Origin: Paragordius varius | Taxonomy: Eukaryota; Nematomorpha | Direction: 5' to 3' | Assembly: GCA_964247055.1 (NCBI GenBank) | Contig: OZ176053.1 | Location: 6,324,001 to 6,388,000 of the forward strand | DNA: 64,000 bases | The notes under the pieces: model-generated | The model's database searches: none | What the model was told of the DNA's origin: nothing | The model's input: only the letters and a program-made list of their open reading frames with translations | Shown: positions 36,601 to 48,985 of the stretch, piece after piece | Position numbering within the stretch: position 1 is the stretch's first letter | How the letters are laid out: every line of letters begins with the position of its first letter | Made by a program: the position numbers and the translations under genes

Positions 36601-39600
36601 CGTAAAACACTTAATATGTATTTCACAATGTAAGTTTTTAATCAAAACATCTCATAATGGATCAAAGGCAGGCATAAAACTATAAGACATTGACAAATAA
36701 AGAATATTTTTTTCAAATGCTATTTATCAATTTATTAAACATGTCAAATAAAAAAAATTCCTATTTTAGCCTTAAATAGCTTGTTATTTGATAATAATAA
36801 TGATTAAATTCACGCAATATTAATTACAAAAATTAATATTACATGAGCTGCTTTACAAGCCTTTGCGACATCCTCTTTAGAAGCTTCTGAAACGTAACAA
36901 ATAGTTTGTTCGGATGCCGGGTTAAGGGTCACATATTCGGCTCCATCATATGCATTCACGAATTCACCATTTATATAGAGTTGATGCGGGAATTTGAGAG
37001 ATAAATCATTGCATTCAACAAGCACCTTTTTATAAATATATATATATATATATATGTATTGTAAAAACCTTATGATGACCCACCCTTATAATTATTAAAA
37101 ATCGCTTATATTGAAGCACTCATATGAAGAATCAAAAACGTTGAAAAAATATCTTTTTTAAGATTAATTAAATATTATATATTGTTGGAAAAACCTACTA
37201 TTAATTGAAAATATTCGAATAAATTTTTCTCAAAAAAGGGTCATGTAGTACCAACAGTTCGGGTCATTATGGAAAAAAGAGTCCACAATGTATAGAATAT
37301 ATCTTAACTTTTATTAATATTTTAATGTATTTAAAGATGTGCAAATTATACCGGGTGATACTCAACCTCCAAACTTTTTTTGCTATCATCGGTGTTTTGA
37401 AACTTATGGATCATGAATTTCAAAAACTCTCTGTAAGTTGAATTCATGTAAACACCCTCAGGAGTTAATTCTATGCTCGTTTTATCTTTCATCTCTTCCA
37501 AAAGTCTGTGTAAAATAAAAAAACTCATTGCATGAGAGGACACAAATGCGATAAATTAAATACAGTAATAAAATGAAATTAAAAAGACAAAAACTAAATA
37601 AAACAATTAGTTTTATACACATCATATTTTTCCACCTTAATTTTTTAATATATAACTTATTGATTTCGGTGGCAAAATAAGGAATAAATTAGTAAATTGG
37701 TTACACATAAAATAATAAATTCCGTCATTCTAATCATTTATATTATATAGAAAAATAAGAGTAAAAAATATGGGTGTGTTTACAAAAAAAATTTGTCTTA
37801 TAGTTTTTACATTTTCACTTAATTATTTTTAAATGTATAATAATGTATATAAATTATTAACAACCAAATAATAGGATACCACATTTATCTAATACTAATA
37901 ATTATATTTAAAAATTATTATTATATTATTATTACCTTACAACATCCATTGAATCAGCTCCAAGCGCAAAAAAATCCAACTCAGGAGAAATAAAACTAAC
38001 CACTTCACCATGTGTTTTAGCATTCGTATCTTGTAATATGAGCCCTTTTTGCGTTAAATTCAATATATTATCCCAAGCGGCTATAACATGGTTTGTCAGT
38101 ATGGCAATATCTTCACTACCATTTTGTTTTTCACCTGTGTAGTTTTTTAAAAGTAAAAAATAGAATACAATAACTATCTAGTTTACTCTGCTAATAAACA
38201 GCAAAAAAACAGACATTTTTCAAGGAAAAAAAAGTCTGAAGCCTAAACAAGCGGTCCTGAATTTTTTAACCGCCTGGAAAATGATTACAATATTTAAAGA
38301 GAAAACGTTATGGAACAGCAATTTTTGAACTAAAAGTAGAAAATGTTTTGTAAAAAAAACAAGGGTTTAATTGTTTTTTTGCATCCTTATTTTTATAGAA
38401 ATAGATGATTTAGTATGATAAAATTGAATAATTCATAGAAATGCCTATATTTATCAACTAAAATCATATTTTGACCAAGATTATTTAAGTCAACCTTTTG
38501 TTATTAGTAAATATTATCCTTGTTATAAATATTTTTTATATTAGTAATGAATTAATCCTATAGTCAATGTTTAATCGATTTAAATATGCGTAACAAATAT
38601 CTTCAATAATTAGACAAGTTGATGAGTAAGTAAAGGTTTCCTGGCATTAAGTGACCAAAAAGATAAAGTCAGAGTAGATCAAAGGAAAAGGGAACCCATT
38701 AAGATAATTAATTAATTGGGAAAATGTTTTTATTTAATAAAAAAATATTTCGATTGTTTTGAAAATCATTACGATTGACTGAGAAAATGTTTTTTAGACG
38801 GGACATAGTTGGTCAATTGGCAACACAGTAGTGTATAGAAAAACCGATAAAAAATTAAAATTTTACCTATCTTAAATTATGTTGTCCCTTTAATTATTGT
38901 CAAAAACGCTACTGTATTACATATTGACCAACAATAACATAGTTAGGATAAATGTGCAAACAAAATAAACGATTTAAAATATGTATATGGATCGGAACGT
39001 AGAGGTTGAAGGCAGAAATAAAACACAAAAAAATCATTGATATTTATAAGTATAAATTCCAATAGTTTTTGGAGAAAAATTTATATATAGAAGCCCCCAA
39101 AGGTGTAGCTAGATATATGGAAAAAAGGCAAAACTAAAATAAATTTTTTTATCAATTTAACCGCAGTCGCACATATAGCGCTGAAAGAGGTGGTGTCAAT
39201 TTCGCAATTGCATAACTTTTTATTGTGTGCAATAAAATTCACATCTTTCCTATTTTTGAAATAAATGCGATTATTAATTTTCCACTATTATTTTTAATTT
39301 GTTCTTGTATTCTTAAGCTTTTTTGTGGGTTTTTTTGTTTAATCGAAAAGATAATTGAATTTGGCAACACGAATTAAATCTGTGGAATAGTCAAATCGAT
39401 AAAACAACCATTTTAAATAAATTTAGAGGCATGAAATTCGCCATATTAAAATTATATTAAAGTATATAGATAGAATTTACCATTGCTTGTGTTCAAAGAT
39501 AAATCGCTGTTTTGGGATATAATATCGTCACTAAATAAACCACTATCATGATCAAGCCCATTATCCAAATTGAAATAATCCTTGAGTGTTTTGCTATCCA

Positions 39601-42600
39601 TTAATTTTCCATCAATCGATACTTGTTTGACATTTATCTTGGAATGATAACAAAATATATAACTGGAAAAATAGCCCGACAAATAAAATATTTAAAAGCC
39701 GATTGTCTAAACTTGGACTATAAATATGCCACTTTAATAGTATTTTTTTAAACTATTTTATTTTTGAGGCCTGAAAATCTGCAATTAATTCCGATACATA
39801 CTTGTCACCCTAATCTGAAATTTGATGGTTTTAAAGGGGTGATTTTTATAATTTTTAAGGTTTTTTGGCAAAAAATATGTGAAAAATTATATACATTAAT
39901 AAATTTGGTCATGTCTGGCGTTTTAAGTATTATAGTCAAGTTTCTGTTTTTTTTTTCATTTTTTGTTGAACATTGTTTTTTAACATCTATAGTATAAAAA
40001 TCTGGAGGCTAGTTTATGGTAAAATATATTTTTCTTAGCAGACATTTAAAAATTAACTTATTTTTGATTTTGTTTTTCAAACTCTAGATGCATATATAGC
40101 TCATCATATAATTAACGAATACAATTATTATAGTTGGCATATGCAAAAGACAATTATAAAATCAGAAAAAAACGAAAATATAAATATTTTTTAAAAAAAC
40201 AACCATACTTTTCAAACCTTGATTTTTATTTACAATTCATCGTTTAGGCGTATAAAATAAGGAATTGAGACGTATGTTGGTAACACTCAATTATCTTTTT
40301 CAAAATTGTATTATGCAGAAAAAATCAAGGTTTATAAAAGTATGACTTTCTTAATAAAAAAATGTATTTGTCCCTATTTGTTTTGTCTTTATAATTTTAT
40401 GTCAAACTGCAAAATAAACAAGTGAATGTAGCCAAAGAATTAAATTTACATACCATTTTCCCATCATTTCCAAAAATGATAAGACCATCATCAAATATAA
40501 TACCAGGTTTTGTGCAATTCACAAAATTAATATTATAACCAGTGGGGACACTATGACTCTTCCACATCACCGATGAAAAAAATGTGACTTTCTAGGCATA
40601 AAAAGCAAAAAAGAAAAGATATGTCAATTAGGAACTTACTATTTATTAATATTAACTCAGTTAAATAACAATAAAAAATAGCGGTATTATAAAATTAGCG
40701 GTTCCGAAAAGTTGAAATGATGGATATTAGTTATCCTATTATTCATTCCAGTTTAGGTATAGGGCAGTTAAAAAATTAAGTAAATTTGTGTTTTTCACTC
40801 AAAAATTCCGAATAGACACAATACAAGCAAAAAGTCTTTTTTGATAATAAAGTTATTCAGAAATCTATATGAAATTCAATGATAAAGGAATGTAAATGTG
40901 TTGCTAAACAAAAAAACCAATTTGAAACTCTTCATTATATTACTTTTCCATCGGGATACAATTCATCATTCATGAGATATAAGGCCCAAGCACCAGGTTT
41001 TTTATCATTTCCCCGTATGAAATTATGAATGGTTTGACTGGGTTGATTCCAATCCACACAACATTTTTCAGCTTTATTCCATATGGGATCATAGGTGCCC
41101 TTCTCATGATCTTGTGGAATACAAGGAGCCTGCCCCCTTTCTATCAATTGGACACTTTCCAACTAACGAAAAAAAAGGCAATAAAATATTTGAGGGTTAA
41201 AGCTAATAAAAGGAAAAAAATTGTGGGGGGGGGTATTCTTAATTTTGCTCTTTTACTTTATATAATAAAAAACAGTTGGTTTAAATCAAAATAATTATTT
41301 TACATATCGTATCGAGTAGTTGGTCATTTAAGTATTCTAAAAAACTAAAAGGAGATCTAATTTTTCTGTTGGTATGTAGAGATTTTTTATTTTTGTTACT
41401 TACATATTTATATTGAAATTGTATGAAACAGAGATGCGCAGGTTTGAAATTAAATATCATTTTAGCGATAATTTTAATGTCACTTATGAAAACCGATAAG
41501 TTAAATACCGTTGTAACCAATTAAAAATCAAAATGATTTAATAGATCTCGTTACTGTAGTATAGAATTAAAATTTGCGTATTTATATAATGTGTTCTTGA
41601 TTAAATAATTATTTTTGAAATACAAAAAAAATATTTGGTCGGTTATGACATTTTAAATAAATGTCAAATTTAACAAAAACTCAACTTTAAAAATGGTAAA
41701 TATACATTAATCGTTATACTTGGAGTTTATTTTTAAATTTTTATAAATGAGTAAAATTCAAGTAATTTAAAATAACAATGATATCAAAACTTGTTATTTA
41801 GAATAGACCATAATTTAATTAAGGCAAAGAACTTTTAGGTAAAGCCTTAAACTTTTATGCAAAAACTCTAATTTTATATATTATTGTAATTTTACTGAAA
41901 GAGCAACAATTAATGATCAAAAATTGATAATTTGTTTCCAAACATTCTTTAAACTTCCATTTTTTTATCCGCATATTATGTTTGTCAATAATTGGGCGAT
42001 AAAAACTTTTTTGTTTCGCATCATAAGATTAAAATATATTTGCCAAATTTGCATTATACGATTCAAAATTTATATTTATGAACAAAGAGATTAATAGAAA
42101 AAAATTCTTTCGTAAATTACAATGTTTCAATATACGTGCCTGCCTTATCTTAACGCCCATGTGTTATCGTATATTTTATGCAAAAAAACATACAAGTACG
42201 TTGAACTTCAAATTAAAAACTAACCAAAGATTTAATTCCTTCCGGATATAAATATCGGGAATAGAGAGAATTCACGGTATCATTTGCCTCAACTTCTGTA
42301 GTCTTTTGAAGTAAAATTGGTCCGGTATCTAAACCCTCATCGGCCCAAAATATAGTAAATCCAGCAAGTTTATCGCCAGACATTAGAGTCCAATTTATAG
42401 CTGAAGCACCTCTATGCTTTGGAAGTATTGAGGGATGGTATACAATCGTTTTAAGCCGAGGGAAATTAATAACTTCCATCGGAATATATTGAGAACAAAA
42501 TGGTAAAATGTTTAGATCGGGTTTCGTATTTTGATAAATATTAAATATTTCAGGTATGATTGTTTTACCGTCACGCCATTTTTTAATTTTGTAGCAAGGG

Positions 42601-42796
42601 ATACTCAATAATTTGGCTTCTTTTGCTATAAATTTGTTTGAAAAAAAAAGTTTAAAGATAAAATCCTACCTAAATCGTCTTCTTTTCCATCTTTATCGTC
42701 TATACAAAATACTCCACATATTTCATATCCATTCTGCTTTAATATTTTTGTGGTATCTGCGCTAAATTTGCTTTGTCCGATAATTGCTATGCGCAT
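30647..42796 (-). CDS. ALDH1L1: 10-formyltetrahydrofolate dehydrogenase (ALDH1L family)
   Basis: Converts 10-formyl-THF to THF and CO2 using NADP+. Eighteen exons in phase, about 959 residues (human 902): 42796-42670, 42625-42225, 41162-40944, 40591-40454, 39637-39481, 38134-37936, 37505-37352, 37025-36843, 36098-35883, 34977-34801, 34479-34392, 34181-34088, 34010-33911, 33833-33735, 33531-33458, 31743-31546, 31269-31070, 30702-30647. Formyltransferase domain: [35 protein letters not shown]. Carrier domain: LGADSMD, with the phosphopantetheine Ser, close to a generic acyl-carrier motif. Aldehyde dehydrogenase domain: [31 protein letters not shown] (catalytic Glu), GENCIAAGR (catalytic Cys), ending TVTIEY. 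It starts directly at MRIAIIGQS without a presequence, so the cytosolic ALDH1L1 form is likelier than mitochondrial ALDH1L2. The linker before the carrier domain (39637-37936) is longer and diverged. Confidence 0.96.
32091..32276 (+). CDS. Hypothetical 61-residue secreted peptide nested in an ALDH1L intron
   Basis: Opens with ATG and a clean signal-peptide pattern: MKRLLW, a hydrophobic core (FSIMIILFS) and AKCLS before LQTCSERSE, with cleavage likely near residue 20. The remaining 41 residues are acidic/aromatic with one Cys, ending DGAYEI. It lies on the strand opposite ALDH1L, between its exons 15 and 16. Other coding-like stretches follow in other frames up to about 32723 (for example a frame with [18 protein letters not shown]), so this may be the first part of a longer gene that has decayed or has introns I could not place. 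Function unknown; it may not be expressed. Confidence 0.35.
   Translation: MKRLLWFSIMIILFSAKCLSLQTCSERSEVGLFDRIEWFTSTNIDFTTFPYKDIFDGAYEI
34560..34760. repeat. MITE-like repeat in ALDH1L intron
   Basis: Has AGACAACCATAATTTCCTTGATTTT at the left and, inverted, AAGTATGGTTGTCTTTATAAAAAATAT at the right: the same outward-facing motif pair as the elements at 40140-40410 and 54613-54874. Confidence 0.5.
36287..36340 (-). repeat. Partial duplicate of the ALDH1L exon 9 acceptor edge
   Basis: The stretch GACAAAAGCATCC followed by TAGTAAATGGCGCAATAAT matches 36085-36121, the first codons of exon 9 and its upstream intron, with a short insertion. It is a small local duplication lying in the intron upstream of the true exon. 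Confidence 0.65.
40140..40410. repeat. MITE-like inverted-repeat element in ALDH1L intron 4
   Basis: Left arm has GACAATTATAAAATC then ACAACCATACTTTTCAAACC TTGATTTTT; right arm has AAATCAAGGTTTATAAAAGTATGA and GTCTTTATAATTTTATG, the inverted counterparts. The centre carries the AATAAGGAATTGAGACGTATGTTGGTAA core. Non-coding. Confidence 0.55.
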
Positions 42797-42872
42797 TTTT
42801 TAGGCTTAGTGGCATGCAAATTGAAACATATGTAGTGCCTTGTGGTACCTTACCATAAAAGACTTTTTTCTG
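42797..42872. promoter_or_regulatory. Bidirectional promoter region of ALDH1L and TMCO4
   Basis: 76 bp separate the two divergent start codons. No TATA box is obvious. Both genes probably share control elements here. Confidence 0.55.
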
Positions 42873-44623
42873 ATGTTAAAAAATGAAACAGGCCTTGATC
42901 CCAGAGAGTTGATAGATTTTTATACAAAATTAGCGCAGCAAATTTATTTTGAACCATGTTTCACGCAATTTAAAACTGAATTAAAGCGAAAGCTACTACA
43001 GTATTATAATCAAGTGGATTTTCATTATGATGTAACACATATCAAAGATATTGTTGATGATTTACGAAAGAATCCTACATTTAAGGAAAATATTTATGCG
43101 ATTCCTTTGGCCTTTTTAAATTTTTCAATTCAAGATGGATGTTATGATGCTAGAAATATGTATCTCCTGTCAAACATCCTCCAAACCTTAAAATTAAACG
43201 CGATAGCTTTTGAGAAACAAGAGGATGAATTATTATCCCTCATAAATCCTAAGTCAACCGACGAGGAAGCGCCATTCTTTAAGAGCAGTAAATTTAAAAA
43301 GTAATATATTGTCAAATAATTTTTAGGTATTGCAAAATAGCCGGGGCTTCAATAATTGGCGGAACTATAATAGGTCTTACTGGCGGATTGATTGCACCTA
43401 TTTTAGCTGCCAGTTCTGGGATTATTTTTGGCGCATCTGGCGCTACTCTCCTAGGCACTACTGCGGGTATTTCCATAATTGGATCAATATTTGGTTTAAC
43501 CGGTGCAACACTCACCGGCTACAAAATGAACAAAAGGAGTGGTACGATAAAGGAATTTCGATTCGAACCTGTAAATACGATTGTTGGGCAGAAAAATTTA
43601 AAGACTCAATATAAATCTTTGGCCGTTACGATCGCCATCTCAGGTTGGATTACTAAGGAGTGCACCTTTGCCACCCCATGGAGAGATTTAAGAATCACAA
43701 AAGAAATGTATACACTGTGCTGGGAATCAGATTATTTGTTGGAATTCGGACATGGTATAAATTATTTGGTTACTTGGGCCGCTGGAACTGTCGCTCAAGA
43801 AATGTTACAAACCACCATTTTGTCAGCTATTCTGAGTAGTATATCGTGGCCCTTGACCCTTATCTCCTTAGCTTCTTTCATCGATAATCCTTGGGGTGTA
43901 TGTTTTAATCGTTCAGAAGATGTGGGAAAAGAGTTGGCCAACGTTTTACTATCTCGGGTAGCTGGAAAAAGACCCGTTACTTTGATTGGGTTTAGTTTGG
44001 GTGCAAGAGTCATTTACCACGCTTTATCATACCTGGTCAAATTTAATAAGCAACAACACCTAGGAACCAAGGCCCAAAGAACTTCTTTCCACACAAGTTT
44101 CAAACAAACACGCGCAACAAACAGGGAAACAAATAAAATTGTAAAAAACTCTGCGTCGGCAGTTGAATTAAAATCGTGTGATACAAGCAATAACGGTAGC
44201 AGTATCGATAGTAATGATTTCAAAGACATTAAAGGGATAGAAGATGCTTGTGGTATTATTGAAGATGTCATTTTGTTGGGTGCTCCAATCCCAGCCAAAG
44301 ATAATGCCTTATATGGAGAATGGATGGAAATTATTTCTGGTACCTTAACAAATTGTTACTGTAAAACGGATTGGATATTAAAATTTTTGTATCGTACAAG
44401 CTCTGCGCAATACTCTATAGCCGGTCTTGAACCTATTAATTATCAAATTTTGGTGCCTTCTGAAAATGCAGAAAACTCGAACGCAACTTTAATGCAGCAT
44501 CCTCGAATCATTAACATTGATTTAACTTCGGTCGTATCTGGGCACAATGATTACGTTGGGAAAATGCCTGATATATTTAAAACATTGGGATACCATGCCT
44601 TTTTTTACACTACTAGCAAATGA
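42873..44623 (+). CDS. TMCO4: TMCO4-like membrane alpha/beta-hydrolase (DUF726 family)
   Basis: Two exons, 42873-43300 and 43327-44623, give 574 residues. The 26-nt intron lies just before the glycine-rich membrane segments (GGTIIGLTGGLIAPILAASS and GIIFGASGATLLGTTAGISI), which end at LTGYKMNKRSGTI as in human TMCO4. Downstream comes the hydrolase part with the nucleophile elbow TLIGFSLGARVIYHAL (GxSxG type) and, later, VILLGAPIP and VSGHNDYV with a candidate catalytic His. Between the elbow and VILLGAPIP there is a polar insertion of roughly 60 residues rich in Ser, Asn and Lys. The start is the first ATG in frame; an upstream TTG-initiated reading is unlikely in an animal. Its enzymatic substrate is unknown; yeast and plant relatives are also poorly characterised. 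Confidence 0.95.
43301..43326 (+). other. 26-nt intron in TMCO4
   Basis: Starts GTAATATATT and ends AATTTTTAG. Removal joins KFKK to YCKIAGASIIGGTIIG in phase 2, as the family requires. Retention gives a stop at once (AAG TAA). Confidence 0.9.
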
Positions 44624-45353
44624 CCAAAAAAATGAATTTAAAGTTTTTTTGACCTATAAACGTGTATAATACCGTATATCTTTTGCTCAATATTTATTAT
44701 TAATATTGGACCACATTGCCACGTATTTTATATATTTTTATTTATAAAGTGCCAAATTATAGTATTTCACATATATGATTTATCTACGATGCAATTATAA
44801 TCTTTACATTCATTCTATAACCTATTATTTTCTTTTACATAACCAACGCAACAAAAAATATTAGAAAATCAGTAGAGTCTTCAGGGAATTTTTTAATTTA
44901 TTTTTTTATAGTAGTAATCCCGTTTTATTTAATGTTTGTGTTATTAGACGATGGCAAACAACTATATTTATTGTCACTCCCATAGCTAGCTGTCAAAATT
45001 AGAAAAAAAATAAATTTATTTTTACAAAATTCTAGCAATATATATATATAGGCCAATTATGAAAATTTCATCAATCACTTTTTTTATCATATTGTAACAA
45101 TAAAGCATTGTATTGCTATTATTATTATTATTAATCATTGTATTATCAAATTTAGTAATATGTGATAGAATGAATATCTGATAATATTATAGTTTTAGCT
45201 TATAAATTATTGAACTAGTGTATCAATAAATACAAATTGCTATTCTATATATTTAACTCTCAGTTATTAATAAATTAGACTGACTAAAAATACCCTTTAT
45301 GTGTAAATTATTTTCGTTGTCCTAACATATTTTTCCATCCAGTTCAAACAAAA
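44624..45353. other. Intergenic, no gene recognised
   Basis: TMCO4 3' flank and AT-rich spacer. A CAATAAAGC near 45100 could be a distal poly(A) signal. Nothing else seen. Confidence 0.4.
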
Positions 45354-45590
45354 TTATATGTATTTATAGTCCAGTGTGCGAAAAAGGGGGCATGTTGGCT
45401 GAGATATTTTTCGGAAACGTATGGCCCATAACGAATGCTCTGAATATAGTCGGCTCACTTTTTCGAAATAACCCCTGTATTTAGCCGCTCCCCCTGTATA
45501 AAAATATTTATTGCCTTTGAAACTAATTTTTACCCAAATTTTGATACCATATACTTTAAATAATGGCTTCAAAATCTTTAAAAACATTTA
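45354..45590. repeat. Diverged hairpin-family repeat, split by the hAT insertion
   Basis: Contains ATAGTCGGCTCACTTTTTCG and GCCGCTCCCCCTGTA, recalling the ATAGTCGAGCCACTTTTTTG and CCGCTACCCCCGTA block of the element at 62764-63622. The sequence resumes after the hAT at 48994 and, near 49066-49140, matches the family again (compare ATTCCACGTATTCC...GGCAAAAATTTTAG at 49950-49990). Confidence 0.5.
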
Positions 45591-45598
45591 GTCATACG
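45591..45598. repeat. Left target-site duplication GTCATACG
   Basis: Eight-bp direct repeat, identical to 48986-48993, flanking the hAT element. Confidence 0.9.
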
Positions 45599-48500
45599 TA
45601 AGGTGACCAGATTTTTTGAAGGAAAAAGCGGGACAAATCCAGAAGGGGGGTCATTGGGGGGTACAACCAAAATTTTTTATACAATATTTATTTATTTTTA
45701 ACACAAATACATTATAAATATAAAAAAATTTGTACCTTACAGGTTGTTTGTACCTTATTCAATAAATTTACATGTGCACGAACAAAGGGAGTGATTGTAA
45801 TATTCTAGAAAAAAATAATAAAGACGAAATCATCACAAAGTGCGCTGGGTGATGCAAGAAGCGGCACAAAAAATATTTTTAACAATTTAGCGAATAATCT
45901 TAATCAAAACATTATTGGCAGATACACAACGCTATTCAAACAGCTACTGAATTGTTCCCCCTGGATGTGGAAAATATAGATGTTAAAATGCTTGGATATT
46001 GTAGAACTGTGGTTAGCTCTTTTGCCAGCGATTGAAATATTTATAAAAATGTGATCTCCTAGAATCCTATTTTTTATCTCAGGACAAAGGTCAAAATTCC
46101 AAGTCAAAAAAGGTTAGAAAATAATTTTATACCATTACCTAATCGCAATATTATAAAGCATCCATAAAAACAAGGCTCAATGAATAGCCAGATTATAAAA
46201 ATGTTTTATACAAACAGAAACGATTATTTGGAAGACAAGATGGTGCACAATGACAATTTTTTATGGTCTCATTATTAAATAAATATATTGAATGAAAACT
46301 TATATTATGGACAACAGAAAAAAATATGTAGGATAGAAATGGTTAAAATAATCATTTTTAAACATGTTCCATACAATAATATTTTAATTGTAGAATTTGC
46401 ATTATCTTTACCTGAACCACTGCTATTGAACGCGTTTTTTACAGTAAATTAAGTAAGGACACGGAAGCGAATTTAAATGTTAAATAAAAGCCATTTTATG
46501 TGTTCAAATATAATTTGACAAATTATGAAGACTTATACAATATTTTGAGTAATTTTGTTTATTTTTTAACATAAAAACTTTATAAATATAAGCAAATATT
46601 TTATTCTTTGGTATATTTTTTGTTTGAGTGAATGCGTTTTGGCAGATTATCATTTTTTAAAATATTGTAGAAGTCTTCACAAGAAATTGTCAAATCATAT
46701 TTGACAGATAAAACGGCCTTTAAAGTCTCAACATTTAAATTTGATTTTTCCGATGTCCACACCTGATTTACTGTGGAAAAAACGCGCTCAGTAGCAGCGT
46801 TGGTTCCAGATAAAGATAGTGCGAATTCCACAATTTTTAAAATATTATTGTATGTAATATAGGTTGGCTTCAAAATGATGAAATATTTCCAACCATTTTT
46901 TTTCTACTGTATATTTTTCTTTTGTCCATAATTTAAGTTTTTCATTATTAATATATCTTTTAACTAATGATACTTCAGAAAAAAAGATCATTTTCTGAAA
47001 GATTACTTTTTGAGAATTTTTGGGAGCAGATATAATCAAATGATTTTTGAACATCGCACCAATTAAATTATGATTTTAATGTTATCCAATGAAAATGATC
47101 AATTTCATTAAATTGCGTCGTCCAGTCTTCCAATAATCTTTACAGTTTGTATAAAACATTTTTATATGGTACAGGATATCTTGGCGATTTATTAAGCCTT
47201 GTTTTTCTAAATTATTTATATTGCGGATGGTTAATGGTATAAAATTATTTTCTAACCTTTCTTGACATTGGAATTAGGTTCTAACCTAATTGACTAATTC
47301 AATTGCGGAATTTTTGTCACCTTCTATCAATTTAATAACATTTGAAAGAGAGAAGCTTGATTAGTAGGGACTCTAACAATATTTTTGAAGAATCACTTTC
47401 AAAAAACTTTTCCAAAGTTGTAGGACATTTGTCCTGTGATAAAAAATAGGATATTAAAGGATTATACATTTTTAAAATTCTTTCGATAGCTGGCAGAAGA
47501 GCTAACCAACGAGTTTTACAATATCCAAGCCTTTTTTGACATTGAACTTCTGCATTTTCACAGAATTCCTTGGGCGTTTCAACGCGTACCGTATATATAT
47601 AAAAAAATATATATTTTAATAACTAAATTTTCCACATCTAGCGGTAACAAATCAGTAGCTGTTTGAATAGCGTTGTGTAAATGCGCTGTACACCCAACGC
47701 CAATAATGTTTTGATTAAGATTATCTGTAATTTATGAAAAATATTTTTTGTTCCCCTCCTTGCTTTTCCACCGAAGTTCGTAATGGTATCAGCGCAATAT
47801 GCGATGATTTTGTTCTTTTAAATTATTTTTTTCTAGAATATGATTATCGAAGTAAATATTATTTCGGAATTTTCACCGGGTAGAGTATTAAATCTAAAAT
47901 TCTAATTTTTACTCCGGTTTTTGAATCAAAATATCTTATTAAAGTGGGAAATAATTTTGTTTCATGGTGATTTGATGCATCAGAGTATAGAGATATGTAA
48001 TTAATTTTCAGCAAATCTTTTAGTATTTCAGAAAATGCATGTGGCGAAAGGACATTGCATACAATGGTTTCAGCCTTTGTACGGGCACATGTAATTTTTT
48101 TATGGAATAACGTGCGAATAACCTGTGAGGTACAGTCCATAGATCTAAAAGAATGATTGTGATTAACAGCTTGAAAAGATAACACGCCCACAGCTAGTGC
48201 CAAATTCTTTTATTCCTCTCCAAAAGCGGTTTTTCGAAAAAAATCGCTCATTTTGTAAGATGATACCGCCATATCTAAACATTTTTTATGTTTCTGTGTT
48301 TCCACTTTTTAATATCATGCTTGCCGCCATGTGCTAGGGTGATTTCCCCCTCGCATATAAGACATTTAGATGATTCATTCTTCGTTTTTTTGATAAAAGG
48401 AAAATCTTTCATTAATTCCTCGTTGAATTTACAACCTCTTTTTGTGCTCATATTTATAAACTACTATTAGTATAATAAATATTATACTACCCTAATTTTC

Positions 48501-48985
48501 TGGAATAAACGTGTAAGGTACCGATTTGTGGTATCAATTTGTCTTTTAAGCTACAGATTTGTGGTATTTTGGCTTTTTAATAATGTTGGCAAGTAATAAA
48601 AATAAAATGTTAGTATAATAAATATTATATTACCTTAATTTTCTGGAATAAACGTGTAAGGTACCGATTTGTGGTATGAATTTGTCTTCTAATCTAGAGA
48701 TTTGTGGTATTAACTTGGCTTTTTGATAATGATGACAGTACTAGTAGGAAGGAAAGTGTATAAATGATATAAATTCGAAAAAAATAAATATTAATTTAAA
48801 AATAAAAAATTTTAATTTAAAATTTATAATGATAAAAAATTTAAACGGATAAAATTTATTTGTATTAAAAAAAAAATTTTATATAATCGTGAAAAAGCGG
48901 GACATTTTAAAAACGTAGCGGGACGCGGGACAAAGTGTAAAAAAGTGGGACTGTCCCGCCAAAAGCGGGACGTCTGGTCACCTTA
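45599..48985 (-). mobile_element. hAT DNA transposon, 3.4 kb, with TIRs and 8-bp TSD
   Basis: Terminal inverted repeats TAAGGTGACCAGA / TCTGGTCACCTTA are flanked by GTCATACG on both sides, the 8-bp duplication typical of hAT. Subterminal GCGGGAC motifs occur at both ends. The transposase is on the minus strand in pieces, with several frame breaks and stops, so it is unlikely to encode an active enzyme. The intact duplication and the matching TIRs suggest the insertion is moderately young. Confidence 0.93.
46601..48451 (-). pseudogene. Broken hAT transposase
   Basis: N-terminal zinc-finger part from ATG at 48451 (MSTKRGCKF, then KCLICEGE, AHGGKHDIKKWKHRN: the CxxC...H...H type found in hAT/ZMYM-like transposases). 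Middle part 48203-47859 has SFRSMDCTSQVIRTLF, ITCARTKAETIVCNVLSPHA and ISLYSDASNHHETKLFP, the catalytic-domain start with its Asp. C-terminal dimerisation part 46873-46601 has ALSLSGTNAATERVFS, QVWTSEKSNLNVETLKAVL. The segment between 47850 and 46880 has family-like words in shifting frames. At least three frame changes are needed, so I call it a pseudogene. Confidence 0.88.

Noticed and set aside
39637-39662. A fourth possible mini-intron (26 nt starting GTTATA, ending CCAAG) at the start of ALDH1L exon 5
   Set aside because: The CCAAG acceptor alone explains the exon start and gives correct alignment, so no separate upstream micro-exon is needed.
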